Assembly: GCF_016598615.1 (NCBI RefSeq)
Contig: NZ_CP066831.1
Span: 62,001 to 126,000 of the forward strand
Reading direction: 5' to 3'
Length of the DNA stretch: 64,000 nt
Source of the DNA: Streptomyces liliifuscus
Lineage (GTDB): Bacteria > Actinomycetota > Actinomycetes > Streptomycetales > Streptomycetaceae
Shown: in pieces, positions 17,443-26,511 of the stretch
Numbering within the stretch: position 1 is the stretch's first letter
Layout: the number at the start of each line of letters is the position of its first letter
Translations under genes and position numbers: made by a program
Notes under the pieces: generated by a model
Told to the model about the DNA's origin: nothing
Database searches by the model: none
What the model saw: the letters and a program-made list of their open reading frames with translations, nothing else

Positions 17443-19926
17443 TCAGCTCTCCGGATGAGCCAGTTCCAGGTCGAGCTCACGGCCCGGCCCGTCCACGGCT
17501 ATCGGCGCGGCAACCGGCGGATAGCCGCCGGCGATCACCGAGTAGTCGCCCGCGTCCAGGTCGGCGAAGGCATAGCCGCCGTCAGGCCCGGTGGTCGCCG
17601 TGCCGATCACGTTGCCCGCCTTGTCCACGAGCGTGACCCGCGCGTCGGTCAGCGGCCGGCGATCGGCGCCGGCCCGCACGGTGCCCCGAAGTACCGCCCC
17701 CGGCCACAACGCCACGTCCAGACGGGCGAGTCGAGGTCCGAACACCCGCACCGGGAGAGCGGCGGGCCGGAATCCCGCAGCGTTCACGATCACGGTGACC
17801 TCACCCTGCGGCAGCTCTCCGAACGCGAACGCACCTGCCGCGTCGGTCGTTTCGGCGGCCAGTGCCTCTCCCCGCGCATCCGTCACCGCCACCGTCGCAC
17901 CCTGCACGGGCACCCCGTCTCCGGCGGTGACCACCGTTCCGGCCAACCCGCTGTTCGCGGGCAGCAGGACGTCGTGCGACAACGGCTCCTCCCCCACCAC
18001 CACGCTGGACGCCTGCGGTTGGTGGCCCTGGGCCGACGCGATCAGCACGTACGATCCCGCGCTCGGTGCGTCCAGACGGTAGCGCCCTCCGGGATGCGCC
18101 ACGGCCCGGCCCAGCTGTCGCCCGCCCAATGAAATCAGCGTCAGCGTGGCTCCCTCGACGGCGTCCCCTCCCGTCTCGAATACCCGGCCGTACAGGGCAG
18201 GACCCCGTGCATCGTCAGAGACGAACGTGTCGCCACCGTTTGCGGAGCCGACCGCGCCCGGCCGCTTCCCGGGCTCGCCCGACCGCCCCCGAGCATGGGC
18301 ACCGACCAGCACCGGCTCCGGCTCGAACTCGGACTCGACGGAAGGCCCGGCGTCCTCGGATGCCGCCTGATCCGCAGAGCCGGCGACAGGTGCCATGGTG
18401 TGCTGTGGAGTCCGCAGCAGTACCGCGCCGACGAGTGCGGCGACCAGGGCCAGACATGCGGCCACGATCAGGCACAGGTAGAGGCCGTCGAGGAAAGCCT
18501 CACCCAACGCGCCCATGGCCCGGCCGGTGTCCTGGCCGAGGTTCACGCGGGCCGCCGCTCCCAGACCGCCCGCGTCCACGGCGTCGGTGATCCGGTGGGC
18601 CGCCGGCCCGGTGAGGCCGACGTCGCGCAGGTGGCCGGGCAGGGTGTCGGCGCTCTTCGTCGTCAGCAGGGTGCCCAGCACGGCCGGGCCGAGCACGCCG
18701 CCGACCTGCCGGAAGGCGTTGTTGCCCGCCGCCGCCATACCGGCCAGGTGGTGCGGCACCGCCGCGACCGCCGTGGCGGTCATCGGGGTGATCACCAGGC
18801 CCAGGCCGAGACCGAGCAGGGCGAGCCGCCAGGCCAGCGGGCCGAAGCCGGTCCCGGCGTCGATCGCGGTCAGGGAGAACAGCGATCCCGCGGTGATCAG
18901 CAGGCCGGTCGTGATCATGAATCGGGGCGGGATCCGGTGCATGAGGCGGCCCGCCAGTGCTCCCACGACCAGGGACATCACGCTGACGACCAGCAGCCGG
19001 TAGCCCGCATGCAGGGTGTCGAGGCGCTGCACCATGCCGAGGTAGAGACTGAGGACGAAGAAGAAACCGATCAGCCCCAGGAACGTGATCATGGCGATCA
19101 GGGCCGTAGCGCTGAAGGCCGCGCTACGGAAGAGCGACAGGTCGAGCATCGGGCCGGCGCTGCGCAGCTCGACCAGGACGAAGGCGATGGCGCCGACCAC
19201 GGCCAGTGACAGGGCCGCGATCACCCGACCCTCGGTGAACGACGCGGCACCGCCCTCGATGACGCCGTAAACCAGCGCGCTGATCGTCACCGCCGCGGTG
19301 ATCTGGCCGGGCCAGTCCAGCCGACGCTCACCGGGCGCGCGGGAGTCCGTCACCAGGGGCGCCGCGACCGCCAGGGTGATGACCGCTACCGGTATGGCCG
19401 GCAGGAAGATCCAGCGCCAGGTGGTGTGGTCGAGGATCACACCGGCGATCAAGGGGCCGACAGCCAGCGCGGCCATGAGAGACGCCGCCCAGAGCCCGAC
19501 GAACGTGCCACGTTTGCGCGGGTCGGGAACGGCATGACTGATCAGCGCCAGCGTCGACGGCAGCAACGCGGCCGCGCCCAGCCCGGCGCACGCCTGACCG
19601 ACCCACAGAACCTCGATCGACCGCGCCGACAGCGCGATCACGGCTCCCGCGCCTGCCAGCGCGAGGCCTGTCAGGTACACCTTCTTGCGGCCGTGTACGT
19701 CACCGAAGACCCCGGCGGACAGGATGAAAGCGGCCATGGGGAGCTGGAACGCCGACGAGACCCAGGTCAGTTGGGACGTCGACGCGTGCAACGCGCTCTG
19801 AATGGCAGGCAGGCTCACCGAGACGGTGGTCACCGGCAGATACGCGACGAACATCCCGAGACAGGCCATGACCAGTGTGGCCACCTGCCGTTCTCGTGGC
19901 TCGTTTCCCGATGGCGCGACGTTCAC
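17443..19926 (-). CDS. MFS exporter (DHA2 type) with C-terminal beta-sandwich repeats
   Basis: 827 aa from GTG 19926 with GGGAGA 5-10 bases upstream. Residues ~15-535 form a 14-helix EmrB/QacA-type proton antiporter: FGDVHGRKKVYLTG loop near 78, VGPLIAGVILDHTTWRWIFL (motif C) near 145, MAAAGNNAFRQVGGVLG near 400. An acidic Pro/Gly linker follows, then three repeats from about 580 resembling carboxypeptidase-regulatory-like domains (LYGRVFETGGDAVEGATLTL; LAGTVVTAGDGVPVQGATVA; LRGTVRAGADRRPLTDARVT). Each repeat ends with a GxYxF/Vx-LxAGxY-like strand pair. Probably exports a drug or metabolite; such fused tails occur in some actinobacterial MFS proteins and their role is unknown. Confidence 0.88.
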   Translation of the reverse strand: MNVAPSGNEPRERQVATLVMACLGMFVAYLPVTTVSVSLPAIQSALHASTSQLTWVSSAFQLPMAAFILSAGVFGDVHGRKKVYLTGLALAGAGAVIALSARSIEVLWVGQACAGLGAAALLPSTLALISHAVPDPRKRGTFVGLWAASLMAALAVGPLIAGVILDHTTWRWIFLPAIPVAVITLAVAAPLVTDSRAPGERRLDWPGQITAAVTISALVYGVIEGGAASFTEGRVIAALSLAVVGAIAFVLVELRSAGPMLDLSLFRSAAFSATALIAMITFLGLIGFFFVLSLYLGMVQRLDTLHAGYRLLVVSVMSLVVGALAGRLMHRIPPRFMITTGLLITAGSLFSLTAIDAGTGFGPLAWRLALLGLGLGLVITPMTATAVAAVPHHLAGMAAAGNNAFRQVGGVLGPAVLGTLLTTKSADTLPGHLRDVGLTGPAAHRITDAVDAGGLGAAARVNLGQDTGRAMGALGEAFLDGLYLCLIVAACLALVAALVGAVLLRTPQHTMAPVAGSADQAASEDAGPSVESEFEPEPVLVGAHARGRSGEPGKRPGAVGSANGGDTFVSDDARGPALYGRVFETGGDAVEGATLTLISLGGRQLGRAVAHPGGRYRLDAPSAGSYVLIASAQGHQPQASSVVVGEEPLSHDVLLPANSGLAGTVVTAGDGVPVQGATVAVTDARGEALAAETTDAAGAFAFGELPQGEVTVIVNAAGFRPAALPVRVFGPRLARLDVALWPGAVLRGTVRAGADRRPLTDARVTLVDKAGNVIGTATTGPDGGYAFADLDAGDYSVIAGGYPPVAAPIAVDGPGRELDLELAHPES

Positions 19927-20289
19927 GAAACTCTCCCTTGTGGCGCGGCGGGGCCGCACTCGACTGACACGTCGACACTTTCCGGCCACTTCTGCCTCCC
20001 GAGCCAGCCACGGTCTCCAGAACCAGGAAAACCGACACCCGGAGCGGTCTCGCTGGGGATTTCCGACGGGCCGACGCCTCTGGAACGCAGCACGGACAAG
20101 CCCTCACCCTGACTCCGGGCCCGCCCAGGAATTTCGATCACAGCGGGCGACGACGAACGTCACCCCAAGGTCGCTGCCGCAGGCGGCGGCGTACCGCGGT
20201 CGTGGTACAGGAAGTGACCGCCGCAGGGCGACGCAAAGACCGACCCCCTTCAACGAGCCTTGAGGCCTGAAGCAACCCGGAGGTGGATT
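19927..20289. other. Intergenic region between divergent MFS and ABC transporter genes
   Basis: About 360 bases with no convincing gene. It must contain the promoters of both transporters. No clear inverted repeat was seen. Confidence 0.5.
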
Positions 20290-21228
20290 GTGATCGAGGT
20301 GAACAACCTCAGTAAGAGGTACGGCGACAAGCTCGCGGTCGACGCGCTGAGCTTCACCGTGCGCCCTGGTGTGGTGACCGGATTTCTCGGGCCCAACGGG
20401 GCAGGCAAGTCGACGACGATGCGGATGGTCATGGGACTGGACCGGCCGTCGTCCGGAACCATTCGCGTCAACGGCCGCCCCTACGAGCAGCACAAGGCCC
20501 CGCTGCAGGAGATCGGGGCACTGCTGGAGGCGAAGGCGATCCACCCTGGTCGTTCGGCGTACAGCCACCTGCTCGCGCTGGCGGCGAGCAACGGCATCGG
20601 CAAGCAGCGGGTGCTCGAGGTGATCGACATGGTCGGTCTGACGGAGGTGGCCCGCAAGCGTGCGGGCGGCTTCTCGCTGGGCATGGGGCAGCGACTGGGC
20701 ATCGCCTCGGCCCTGCTCGGCGACCCGCACATCGTCATGCTGGACGAGCCGGTCAACGGCCTCGACCCCGAAGGCGTGCTGTGGATCCGCAACCTCCTGA
20801 AGGACCTCGCGGACCAGGGGCGGACCGTCTTCGTCTCCTCCCACCTGATGACCGAGATGGCGTTGATCGCCGAGGACCTCATCGTGATCGGGCGCGGTCG
20901 GCTGCTGTCCGCGGGCCCTCTCGCCGACTTCATCGCCCAGTCCGCCGGCCGGAGCGTGCGGGTGCAGTCACCGCAGGCCGCGTCCCTGCGTGACCTTCTG
21001 CTGGGCGACGGTGTCTCGGTCAGCAGCAGCCGGCCCGGCGTGCTGGACGTCCAGGGGCTGGAGGCCGCCGAGATCGGCGAACGCGCTGCGGCCGCCGGGC
21101 TGGTGCTGCACGAGTTGTCCGTTCAGGAGGCGTCGTTGGAGGAGGCGTTCATGGAACTGACCCGCGACTCCGTCGAGTACCACGCCACCACCGCCGAGTT
21201 CGCCACCGCCGGAAGGACGAACCGATGA
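20290..21228 (+). CDS. ABC transporter ATP-binding protein
   Basis: 312 aa from GTG 20290, with GGAGG 7 bases upstream. Walker A GPNGAGKST near 37, Q-loop in IGALLEAKAI near 77, signature FSLGMGQRLGIASALLGDP near 128-145, Walker B IVMLDEP near 150, D-loop and H-loop SSHLMTEM near 180. The divergent LSLGM signature and the ~100-residue C-terminal extension are typical of DrrA/bacitracin-type exporters in Streptomyces. Overlaps the permease gene by 4 bases (ATGA). Confidence 0.93.
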   Translation: MIEVNNLSKRYGDKLAVDALSFTVRPGVVTGFLGPNGAGKSTTMRMVMGLDRPSSGTIRVNGRPYEQHKAPLQEIGALLEAKAIHPGRSAYSHLLALAASNGIGKQRVLEVIDMVGLTEVARKRAGGFSLGMGQRLGIASALLGDPHIVMLDEPVNGLDPEGVLWIRNLLKDLADQGRTVFVSSHLMTEMALIAEDLIVIGRGRLLSAGPLADFIAQSAGRSVRVQSPQAASLRDLLLGDGVSVSSSRPGVLDVQGLEAAEIGERAAAAGLVLHELSVQEASLEEAFMELTRDSVEYHATTAEFATAGRTNR

Positions 21229-22070
21229 GCACCGCCGCCCTCGACACACAGGACGCACAGAAGACGACCGGGGCCGCCGGTCGGCATGCGGGCGGTCAGC
21301 AGGTCACCTTTCCACGAGTCGTCCACATGGAATGGATCAAGCTGCGGTCGCTGCGCTCGACGCTCTACACGCTGGCGATCACCGTGGCCCTGGTCATCGG
21401 CTTCGGGCTGTTGTTCAGCAGTGTGGTCGGTTCGGGAGACGGCCCGGGAGAGGATGACTTCGGCGACCCGACCTCGATCAGCCTGGGCGGGGTGATGCTC
21501 GCCGCGTTGGCCGTCGCGGTGCTCGGGGTGCTGATGAGCGCCGGCGAATACGCCACCGGATCCATCCGCGCCACGCTGGCCGCGGTCCCCTCACGCCTGC
21601 CGGTGCTGTGGGGCAAGGTGACCGTCTTCGCCGTGGTGAGCTTCGCGCTCATGCTCGTCGCGGTCCTGGGGGCCTTCCTGGCCGGTCAGTCGGTCATGTC
21701 CTCCCGCGGTCTGGAAACCACCTCGCTCTCCGATCCAGGAGTGTTCCGGGCGCTGGCTGGCGCGGCGGTCTACCTCACCGGTGCCGGGCTGATCGGACTG
21801 GCGGTCGGCGTCCTGCTGCGCAACACCGCCGGAGCGATCACCCTCGTGGTGGGCGCGCTGTTCGTGGTGCCCGGCCTGATCCAGCTACTGCCGAGCAGCT
21901 GGAACGACGCCATCGGGCCGTATCTGCCGTCGAACGCGGCGAACGCGGTCATGACGGTGCGGACGGCCAGTGACTCGCTGTCGCCCGGGTCCGGGCTCGC
22001 GGTGTTCGCCGTCTACATCGTCGTGCTCCTGGCCGGCGCGGCCGTACTGTTCAAGCGACGCGACGCGTGA
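21225..22070 (+). CDS. ABC transporter permease (ABC-2 type)
   Basis: 281 aa, ATG 21225 overlapping the ATPase stop. About six transmembrane helices are visible, starting with TLYTLAITVALVIGFGLLF (near 47-65), then LGGVMLAALAVAVLGVLM, VTVFAVVSFALMLVAVLGAF, AAVYLTGAGLIGLAVGVLL, TLVVGALFVVPGLIQLL and GLAVFAVYIVVLLAGAAVLF. The cytosolic motif MSAGEYATGSIRATLAA is characteristic of ABC-2 permeases paired with DrrA-like ATPases. Forms the membrane half of an exporter, presumably controlled by the two-component system that follows. Confidence 0.9.
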   Translation: MSTAALDTQDAQKTTGAAGRHAGGQQVTFPRVVHMEWIKLRSLRSTLYTLAITVALVIGFGLLFSSVVGSGDGPGEDDFGDPTSISLGGVMLAALAVAVLGVLMSAGEYATGSIRATLAAVPSRLPVLWGKVTVFAVVSFALMLVAVLGAFLAGQSVMSSRGLETTSLSDPGVFRALAGAAVYLTGAGLIGLAVGVLLRNTAGAITLVVGALFVVPGLIQLLPSSWNDAIGPYLPSNAANAVMTVRTASDSLSPGSGLAVFAVYIVVLLAGAAVLFKRRDA

Positions 22071-22153
22071 TCCCGGTCGCCGCGGTCACGCCGTCAACCC
22101 GCTCGTACGCCTTCAGACGCGAGGACAGGCGGCCATATCTGTCCGAAACCAAT

Positions 22154-22179
22154 GATCTGTACTGAGGATCTGTACTAAG
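22154..22179. promoter_or_regulatory. Tandem 13-bp direct repeat before the histidine kinase gene
   Basis: GATCTGTACTGAG followed immediately by GATCTGTACTAAG (one mismatch), ending 13 bases before the GTG of the kinase. A likely NarL-type response-regulator site, giving autoregulation; the AAGGA of the second copy also serves as ribosome site. Confidence 0.5.
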
Positions 22180-22192
22180 GAACGGTGAAGCC

Positions 22193-23458
22193 GTGATCGG
22201 ACCGGCGTCGCTGCAACGGGTCACCGGCGCTCACCCGCGCCTGCTGGACGCCGCCCTCGCCACGCTTGTGGGCGGTATCGGCCTGCTGCCCCTGCTGTTC
22301 GGAAGGTGGCCCGACGGCGTACGGCCGTCGGGCGCCGACGCCGTCGCCGCGGCGGCCGCGTTCCTGCTTCTGCTGGCCCGCCGCCGGGCCCCGCTGCCCG
22401 TCCTGGCACTGACAGTGCTCGGGGAGGTGGCTTTCACCGTCCTCGCGTCGTATCCGTCGCGGGTGCTGAAGGTCGCCGCGTTGATCGCGGTCTACACCGT
22501 GGCCCGAACGGTCCGTCGGCGGATCGCCTTGATCGCCGTCTCGGCCACGGCCCTCACCCTGTACGCGGTCATCACCTATGCGACGGATTCGGCCGCCGGC
22601 CCGGAGGCCGGTGCCGTGTTGGCCTGGACCGGGATGTTCGCCGCCGTCGGGGCCACCGTACGCACCTGGCACGACTACGCCGCCGCGATGGAGGAGCGAG
22701 CGCTGCGAGCGGAGGCGAGCAAGGAAGAAGAGGCCCGCCGCCGGGTCGCCGAGGAGCGGCTCCGCATCGCGCGGGAACTCCACGACGTGATCGCCCACCA
22801 CATCGCCCTGATCACCATTCAGGCAGGAGTCGCCGGTCACTTCCTGCGAGGCCGGCCGGATCAGGCCGAGGTGGCGCTCGGTCACATCCGTGACGCCGGC
22901 CGCACGGTCCTGGACGAACTGGGCCCGCTGCTGCACGTACTGCGCCAGTCCGGCGACGAGACGGCGGAGACGCAACCGACCGAACCCGTGCCCGGCCTGT
23001 CCCGCCTCGGAGGGCTCCTCGAATCGCTGACCGCAGCCGGGCTGAACGTCCGCCAGCGGCAGGCCGGCCACCCGCGCCCCCTGCCGACCGCCATCGACCT
23101 GACCGCCTACCGCGTCGTCCAGGAGGGGCTGACCAACGCACACAAGCACGGGTCGACCGCCGAGGCGGGACTTCTCGTCGATTACGGGCCCGCCGAACTG
23201 CGCATCCGGATCACCAACCCCCTGGACTCCGGCCCCTACCCGGCGGCCGCGATGGGCACCGGACACGGGCTGACGGGCATGCGCGAGCGCGCCCACGCGG
23301 TCGGCGGCAGCTTCCATGCCGGTGCAGACGCCGACGGTCGTTTCTGTCTCGTGGTGCGTCTACCGCTGCCCCCGGCCGGACCACCGTCCGACACTCGCAC
23401 GTCAGAGTGGCCGGGCACGGCCCTGCCCGCGACCGCCGCCAACGGGAGGCAGGGATGA
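22193..23458 (+). CDS. Sensor histidine kinase (NarL/LiaS group)
   Basis: 421 aa, GTG 22193. Short N-terminal membrane domain with four to five helices (to about residue 155), a coiled stretch, then the HisKA_3 dimerisation box RLRIARELHDVIAHHIALI with phospho-acceptor His197. The ATPase domain shows YRVVQEGLTNAHKHG (N box, near 305) and GHGLTGMRERAHAVGGSF (G box, near 365). Little extracellular sensor loop is visible, so it probably senses within the membrane, as intramembrane-sensing kinases linked to ABC exporters do. Overlaps the regulator gene by 4 bases. Confidence 0.92.
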   Translation: MIGPASLQRVTGAHPRLLDAALATLVGGIGLLPLLFGRWPDGVRPSGADAVAAAAAFLLLLARRRAPLPVLALTVLGEVAFTVLASYPSRVLKVAALIAVYTVARTVRRRIALIAVSATALTLYAVITYATDSAAGPEAGAVLAWTGMFAAVGATVRTWHDYAAAMEERALRAEASKEEEARRRVAEERLRIARELHDVIAHHIALITIQAGVAGHFLRGRPDQAEVALGHIRDAGRTVLDELGPLLHVLRQSGDETAETQPTEPVPGLSRLGGLLESLTAAGLNVRQRQAGHPRPLPTAIDLTAYRVVQEGLTNAHKHGSTAEAGLLVDYGPAELRIRITNPLDSGPYPAAAMGTGHGLTGMRERAHAVGGSFHAGADADGRFCLVVRLPLPPAGPPSDTRTSEWPGTALPATAANGRQG

Positions 23459-24120
23459 CCGTCCGTGTTCTGCTCGCCGACGACCAGGCCCTCGTACGCT
23501 CCAGCTTCCGCATGCTCATCGAGTCGGAGCCGGACCTGGAGGTCGTCGGAGAGGCGACGACGGGCGAGGAGGCGGTCGCGCTGGCCCGCAGCACCCGTGC
23601 CGACGTCGTGCTGATGGACATCCGGATGCCCGACATGGACGGCCTCGCCGCCACGCGCGCCATCTCGGCGGACGAAGATCTCGCGGGCGTCCGGGTGCTG
23701 ATCCTGACGACCTTCGAAGCCGACGAGCACGTCTTCCACGCGCTGCGCGCCGGGGCCAGCGGGTTCCTCGGAAAAGGCGTGGAGCTCTCCTACCTCCTCG
23801 ACGCCATCCGGCTGGTCGCCCGCGGAGAGGCGCTGCTGTCACCCAGGGCGACCAGGACACTCATCGCCCACTACCTCGCCTCACCCGACAGGACGAGCAC
23901 TCCGACCCCGGCGCTGACGGCTCTGACCGACCGCGAGCGCCAGGTGCTCCATTTCGTGGCCGCCGGACTCTCCAACGACGCCATCGCCGAACAGCTCCAT
24001 ATCTCGCCATCGACCGCCAAGACCCACGTGAACCGCATCATGCCCAAGCTCGGTGCCCGCGACCGCGCCCAACTCGTCGTGATCGCCTACCAGAACGGCT
24101 ACACCCACCCCGGCGCATGA
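23455..24120 (+). CDS. Response regulator, NarL/LuxR type
   Basis: 221 aa from ATG 23455 (overlapping the kinase stop, with GGGAGG upstream). Receiver domain: acidic pair in LLADDQALVRSSF, phospho-acceptor Asp55 in VVLMDIRMPDMDG, conserved Thr in LILTTFEADE and Lys in GFLGKG. LuxR HTH at the C-terminus: LTDRERQVLHFVAAGLSNDAIAEQLHIS...TAKTHVNRIMPKLGARDR. Partner of the preceding kinase; the ABC exporter genes upstream are the likely target. Confidence 0.93.
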   Translation: MTVRVLLADDQALVRSSFRMLIESEPDLEVVGEATTGEEAVALARSTRADVVLMDIRMPDMDGLAATRAISADEDLAGVRVLILTTFEADEHVFHALRAGASGFLGKGVELSYLLDAIRLVARGEALLSPRATRTLIAHYLASPDRTSTPTPALTALTDRERQVLHFVAAGLSNDAIAEQLHISPSTAKTHVNRIMPKLGARDRAQLVVIAYQNGYTHPGA

Positions 24121-24194
24121 CCGACCGCACACCGCTCGGTAGGCCGGATGCCCGTCGGCTGCGCCGCCTGACAGCGTGCGGGGTGACTTGTGAG

Positions 24195-24239
24195 GGGTCC
24201 GCCGCCGCGTCCTGGGGGAGAGCACGTGGCGGCGGACCC
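24195..24239. terminator. Terminator hairpin after the two-component operon
   Basis: 12-bp perfect stem GGGTCCGCCGCC / GGCGGCGGACCC with a 21-base loop. A second overlapping GC-rich inverted repeat (GTGGCCGG / CCGGCCAC, about 24291-24315) sits closer to the convergent molybdopterin subunit gene. Confidence 0.65.
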
Positions 24240-24321
24240 GGTGCCCGGCGGCACGGCATCGCAAGCCGCCGGACGCTTGGGAGCCCGAGTGGCCGGGTGA
24301 GTGCACCGGCCACCCGGGGGC

Positions 24322-26511
24322 TCAGAGCAGTGCTTCGGCGGTGATGGGCAGTTCGCGGATGCGGCGGCCTGTGGCGTTGAAGACCGCGTTGGCGATGGCG
24401 GGTGCCACTCCGACGATGACGATCTCACCGAGTCCCTTGACGCCGATCGGGTCGGCTTCGTAGTCCTCACCCTCGATGTAGATGGCTTTCATGTCGGGCA
24501 TGTCTGCGTGTGTCGGCACGAGGTAGTCGGCGAGGTTGGCGTTGACGATCCTGCCGTCGCGGTGGTCGGTGACCGTGTGCTCCAGGAGGGCATGACCGAT
24601 ACCGCCGACCATGGCCCCGATGGCCTGGCTGTCGGCGAGCCTCGGGTTGATGATCCGGGCAGCGTCGTACACGCCGACCATCCGCCGGACCCGTACCAGG
24701 CCGAGACGGGCGTCGACGGCCACTTCGGCGAAGGTCGCGGCGTAGGCGTAGAAGGAGAACTTCTCCGATTCCGGCGCCCCGGCGTACGAGCCCATCGCTT
24801 CGAGGCGGGTGCGGTTGTTGCGGGCCAAGAGGCGCTGGTACGTCTCCCCGCGGGTGGGCTCGTCCTTCACAAACAGCCGGCCGCCTCGTACGACGATGTC
24901 TGCGGCGTCGGCTCCGTGCAGGGGTGATCCGGCGTCGTTGACCGCAAGTGTGATGGCCTGCCCCCGCAGCTTGTCGCAGCCGTCCTGGACGGCGGAGCCG
25001 ACGCTGGCCATGGTCTGCGAGCCGGCATGTACGGGGGCCGGCGGCATGAGGGAGTCGCCGAGCCGGAACGCCACCTGACGCATGGTCAGGCCGAGGGCGT
25101 CGGCGGCGACCTGGGTCATGGACGTGGCGGTGCCGGGGCCCATGTCGCTGGTCGCGGACTGCACCAGGGCGGTGCCGTCGGCGTCGAGCCTGACCGAGGC
25201 CTGTGCCGCACTGCGCTGGGTGTCGTAGACACCGGCGGCCATCCCCATACCGATGAGCCAGTCGCCGTCACGCACCGAGCGGGGCTTGGGGTCGCGCCGG
25301 TGCCAGCCGAACGCGCGGGCGCCCGCGCGGTAGCAGTCACGCAGGCGACGGGTGGAGAAGGGCAGATTGGTGGACTCGTCGTCGGCGGGTTCGTTGCGCA
25401 GCCGCAGCTCGATCGGGTCCAGGCCCAGTTCGTGGGCGAGTTCGTCCATCGCCGACTCGACGGGGAAGGCGCCGCTGGCGTAGCCGGGGCCGCGCATGAA
25501 CCACGGGGTGCTCACGTCCAGCGGGACGTGGCGGTAGGCCTGACGGACGTTGGGCGTGCTGTAGAGCATCCGGCCGGGTTCCAGGACGTGTTCGCTGTGC
25601 CGTTCGTAGCGGGAGCTCTCGGTGCGGATGTCGTGGGCCGACGCGGTCAGGCGGCCCTGCCGGTTGCCGCCGAGGCTCAGTTCGTACTCGTATGCGGGCC
25701 GGAATCCCACGCCGAAGTACAACTGCCTGCGTGTGAGGACGAGTTTCACGGGGCGTTTCACTTCGCGGGCGGCCAGGGCCGCGGTGACGGCGTGCACGTA
25801 GGTACGGGCGGCGCTGCCGAAGGCCCCGCCGACGAACGGCGAGATGACGCGGACGTTGCCGGGCGGGATGCCAAACTCACCAGCCAGGGTGCGCACGGCG
25901 CCCACCACGTTCTGGGTCTTCTCCCACACGGTCAGCCGGTCACCGTCCCAGCGGGCGACGGTGGCGTGCGGCTCCATCGGGTTGTGGTGGTTGCGGGCCA
26001 TCCGGTACGTCAGGTCCAGCCGGACCGGGGCGGATTCCAGGGCTGCGTCGGCGTCGCCGCGTGCATAGGTCTCGGGGTCGTCGGCGGGTTCGGCGACGCC
26101 GATGTCGGTCGAGACGGACTCGGCATCGTAGGAGACCCGCACCAGGCTCGCGGCGTGCTGTGCGCTCTCCAGCGTGGTCGCCACCACGACCGCGACCGGC
26201 TGACCGAAGAACCGGACCCGGTCGTCCTGGAAGGCGCGCAGCCGCTGCCCCGGCGGGAATCCCCCTTGGACGGGCGGCAGCTTGGGCGCGTTGAGGTGAC
26301 TGATCACCTTCAGGACGCCGGTTTCGGCTTCGGCGGCGCGGGCATCGATGCCGGTGACACGGCCCCGGCCGACACTGCTCTCGACGAGAACCGCGTGCAC
26401 GACCCCGTCGGGGTTGTTGTCGGCGGCGTACTTTGCTTTGCCGGTCACCCTCAGCCGTGCGTCGACCCGGGGCTCCGCCGCACCGACGGCTGCCTGCGGC
26501 TGCGGGCTCAT
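24322..26511 (-). CDS. Aldehyde oxidoreductase, molybdenum-binding subunit (PaoC-like)
   Basis: 729 aa from ATG 26511 overlapping the FAD subunit stop by 4 bases; the open frame continues upstream but inside the FAD gene. Xanthine-dehydrogenase-family large subunit: RVTGKAKYAADN near 20, YRMARNHHNPMEPHATVARW near 165, VISPFVGGAFGS near 220, PWFMRGPGYASGAFPVESAMDELA near 330, DMGPGTATSMTQVAADALG near 450, and the catalytic Glu in GVKGLGEIVIVG near 695. Binds Mo-molybdopterin-cytosine-type cofactor and hydroxylates aldehydes to acids. Third gene of a paoABC-like operon whose small subunit carries a Tat signal. Confidence 0.92.
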   Translation of the reverse strand: MSPQPQAAVGAAEPRVDARLRVTGKAKYAADNNPDGVVHAVLVESSVGRGRVTGIDARAAEAETGVLKVISHLNAPKLPPVQGGFPPGQRLRAFQDDRVRFFGQPVAVVVATTLESAQHAASLVRVSYDAESVSTDIGVAEPADDPETYARGDADAALESAPVRLDLTYRMARNHHNPMEPHATVARWDGDRLTVWEKTQNVVGAVRTLAGEFGIPPGNVRVISPFVGGAFGSAARTYVHAVTAALAAREVKRPVKLVLTRRQLYFGVGFRPAYEYELSLGGNRQGRLTASAHDIRTESSRYERHSEHVLEPGRMLYSTPNVRQAYRHVPLDVSTPWFMRGPGYASGAFPVESAMDELAHELGLDPIELRLRNEPADDESTNLPFSTRRLRDCYRAGARAFGWHRRDPKPRSVRDGDWLIGMGMAAGVYDTQRSAAQASVRLDADGTALVQSATSDMGPGTATSMTQVAADALGLTMRQVAFRLGDSLMPPAPVHAGSQTMASVGSAVQDGCDKLRGQAITLAVNDAGSPLHGADAADIVVRGGRLFVKDEPTRGETYQRLLARNNRTRLEAMGSYAGAPESEKFSFYAYAATFAEVAVDARLGLVRVRRMVGVYDAARIINPRLADSQAIGAMVGGIGHALLEHTVTDHRDGRIVNANLADYLVPTHADMPDMKAIYIEGEDYEADPIGVKGLGEIVIVGVAPAIANAVFNATGRRIRELPITAEALL

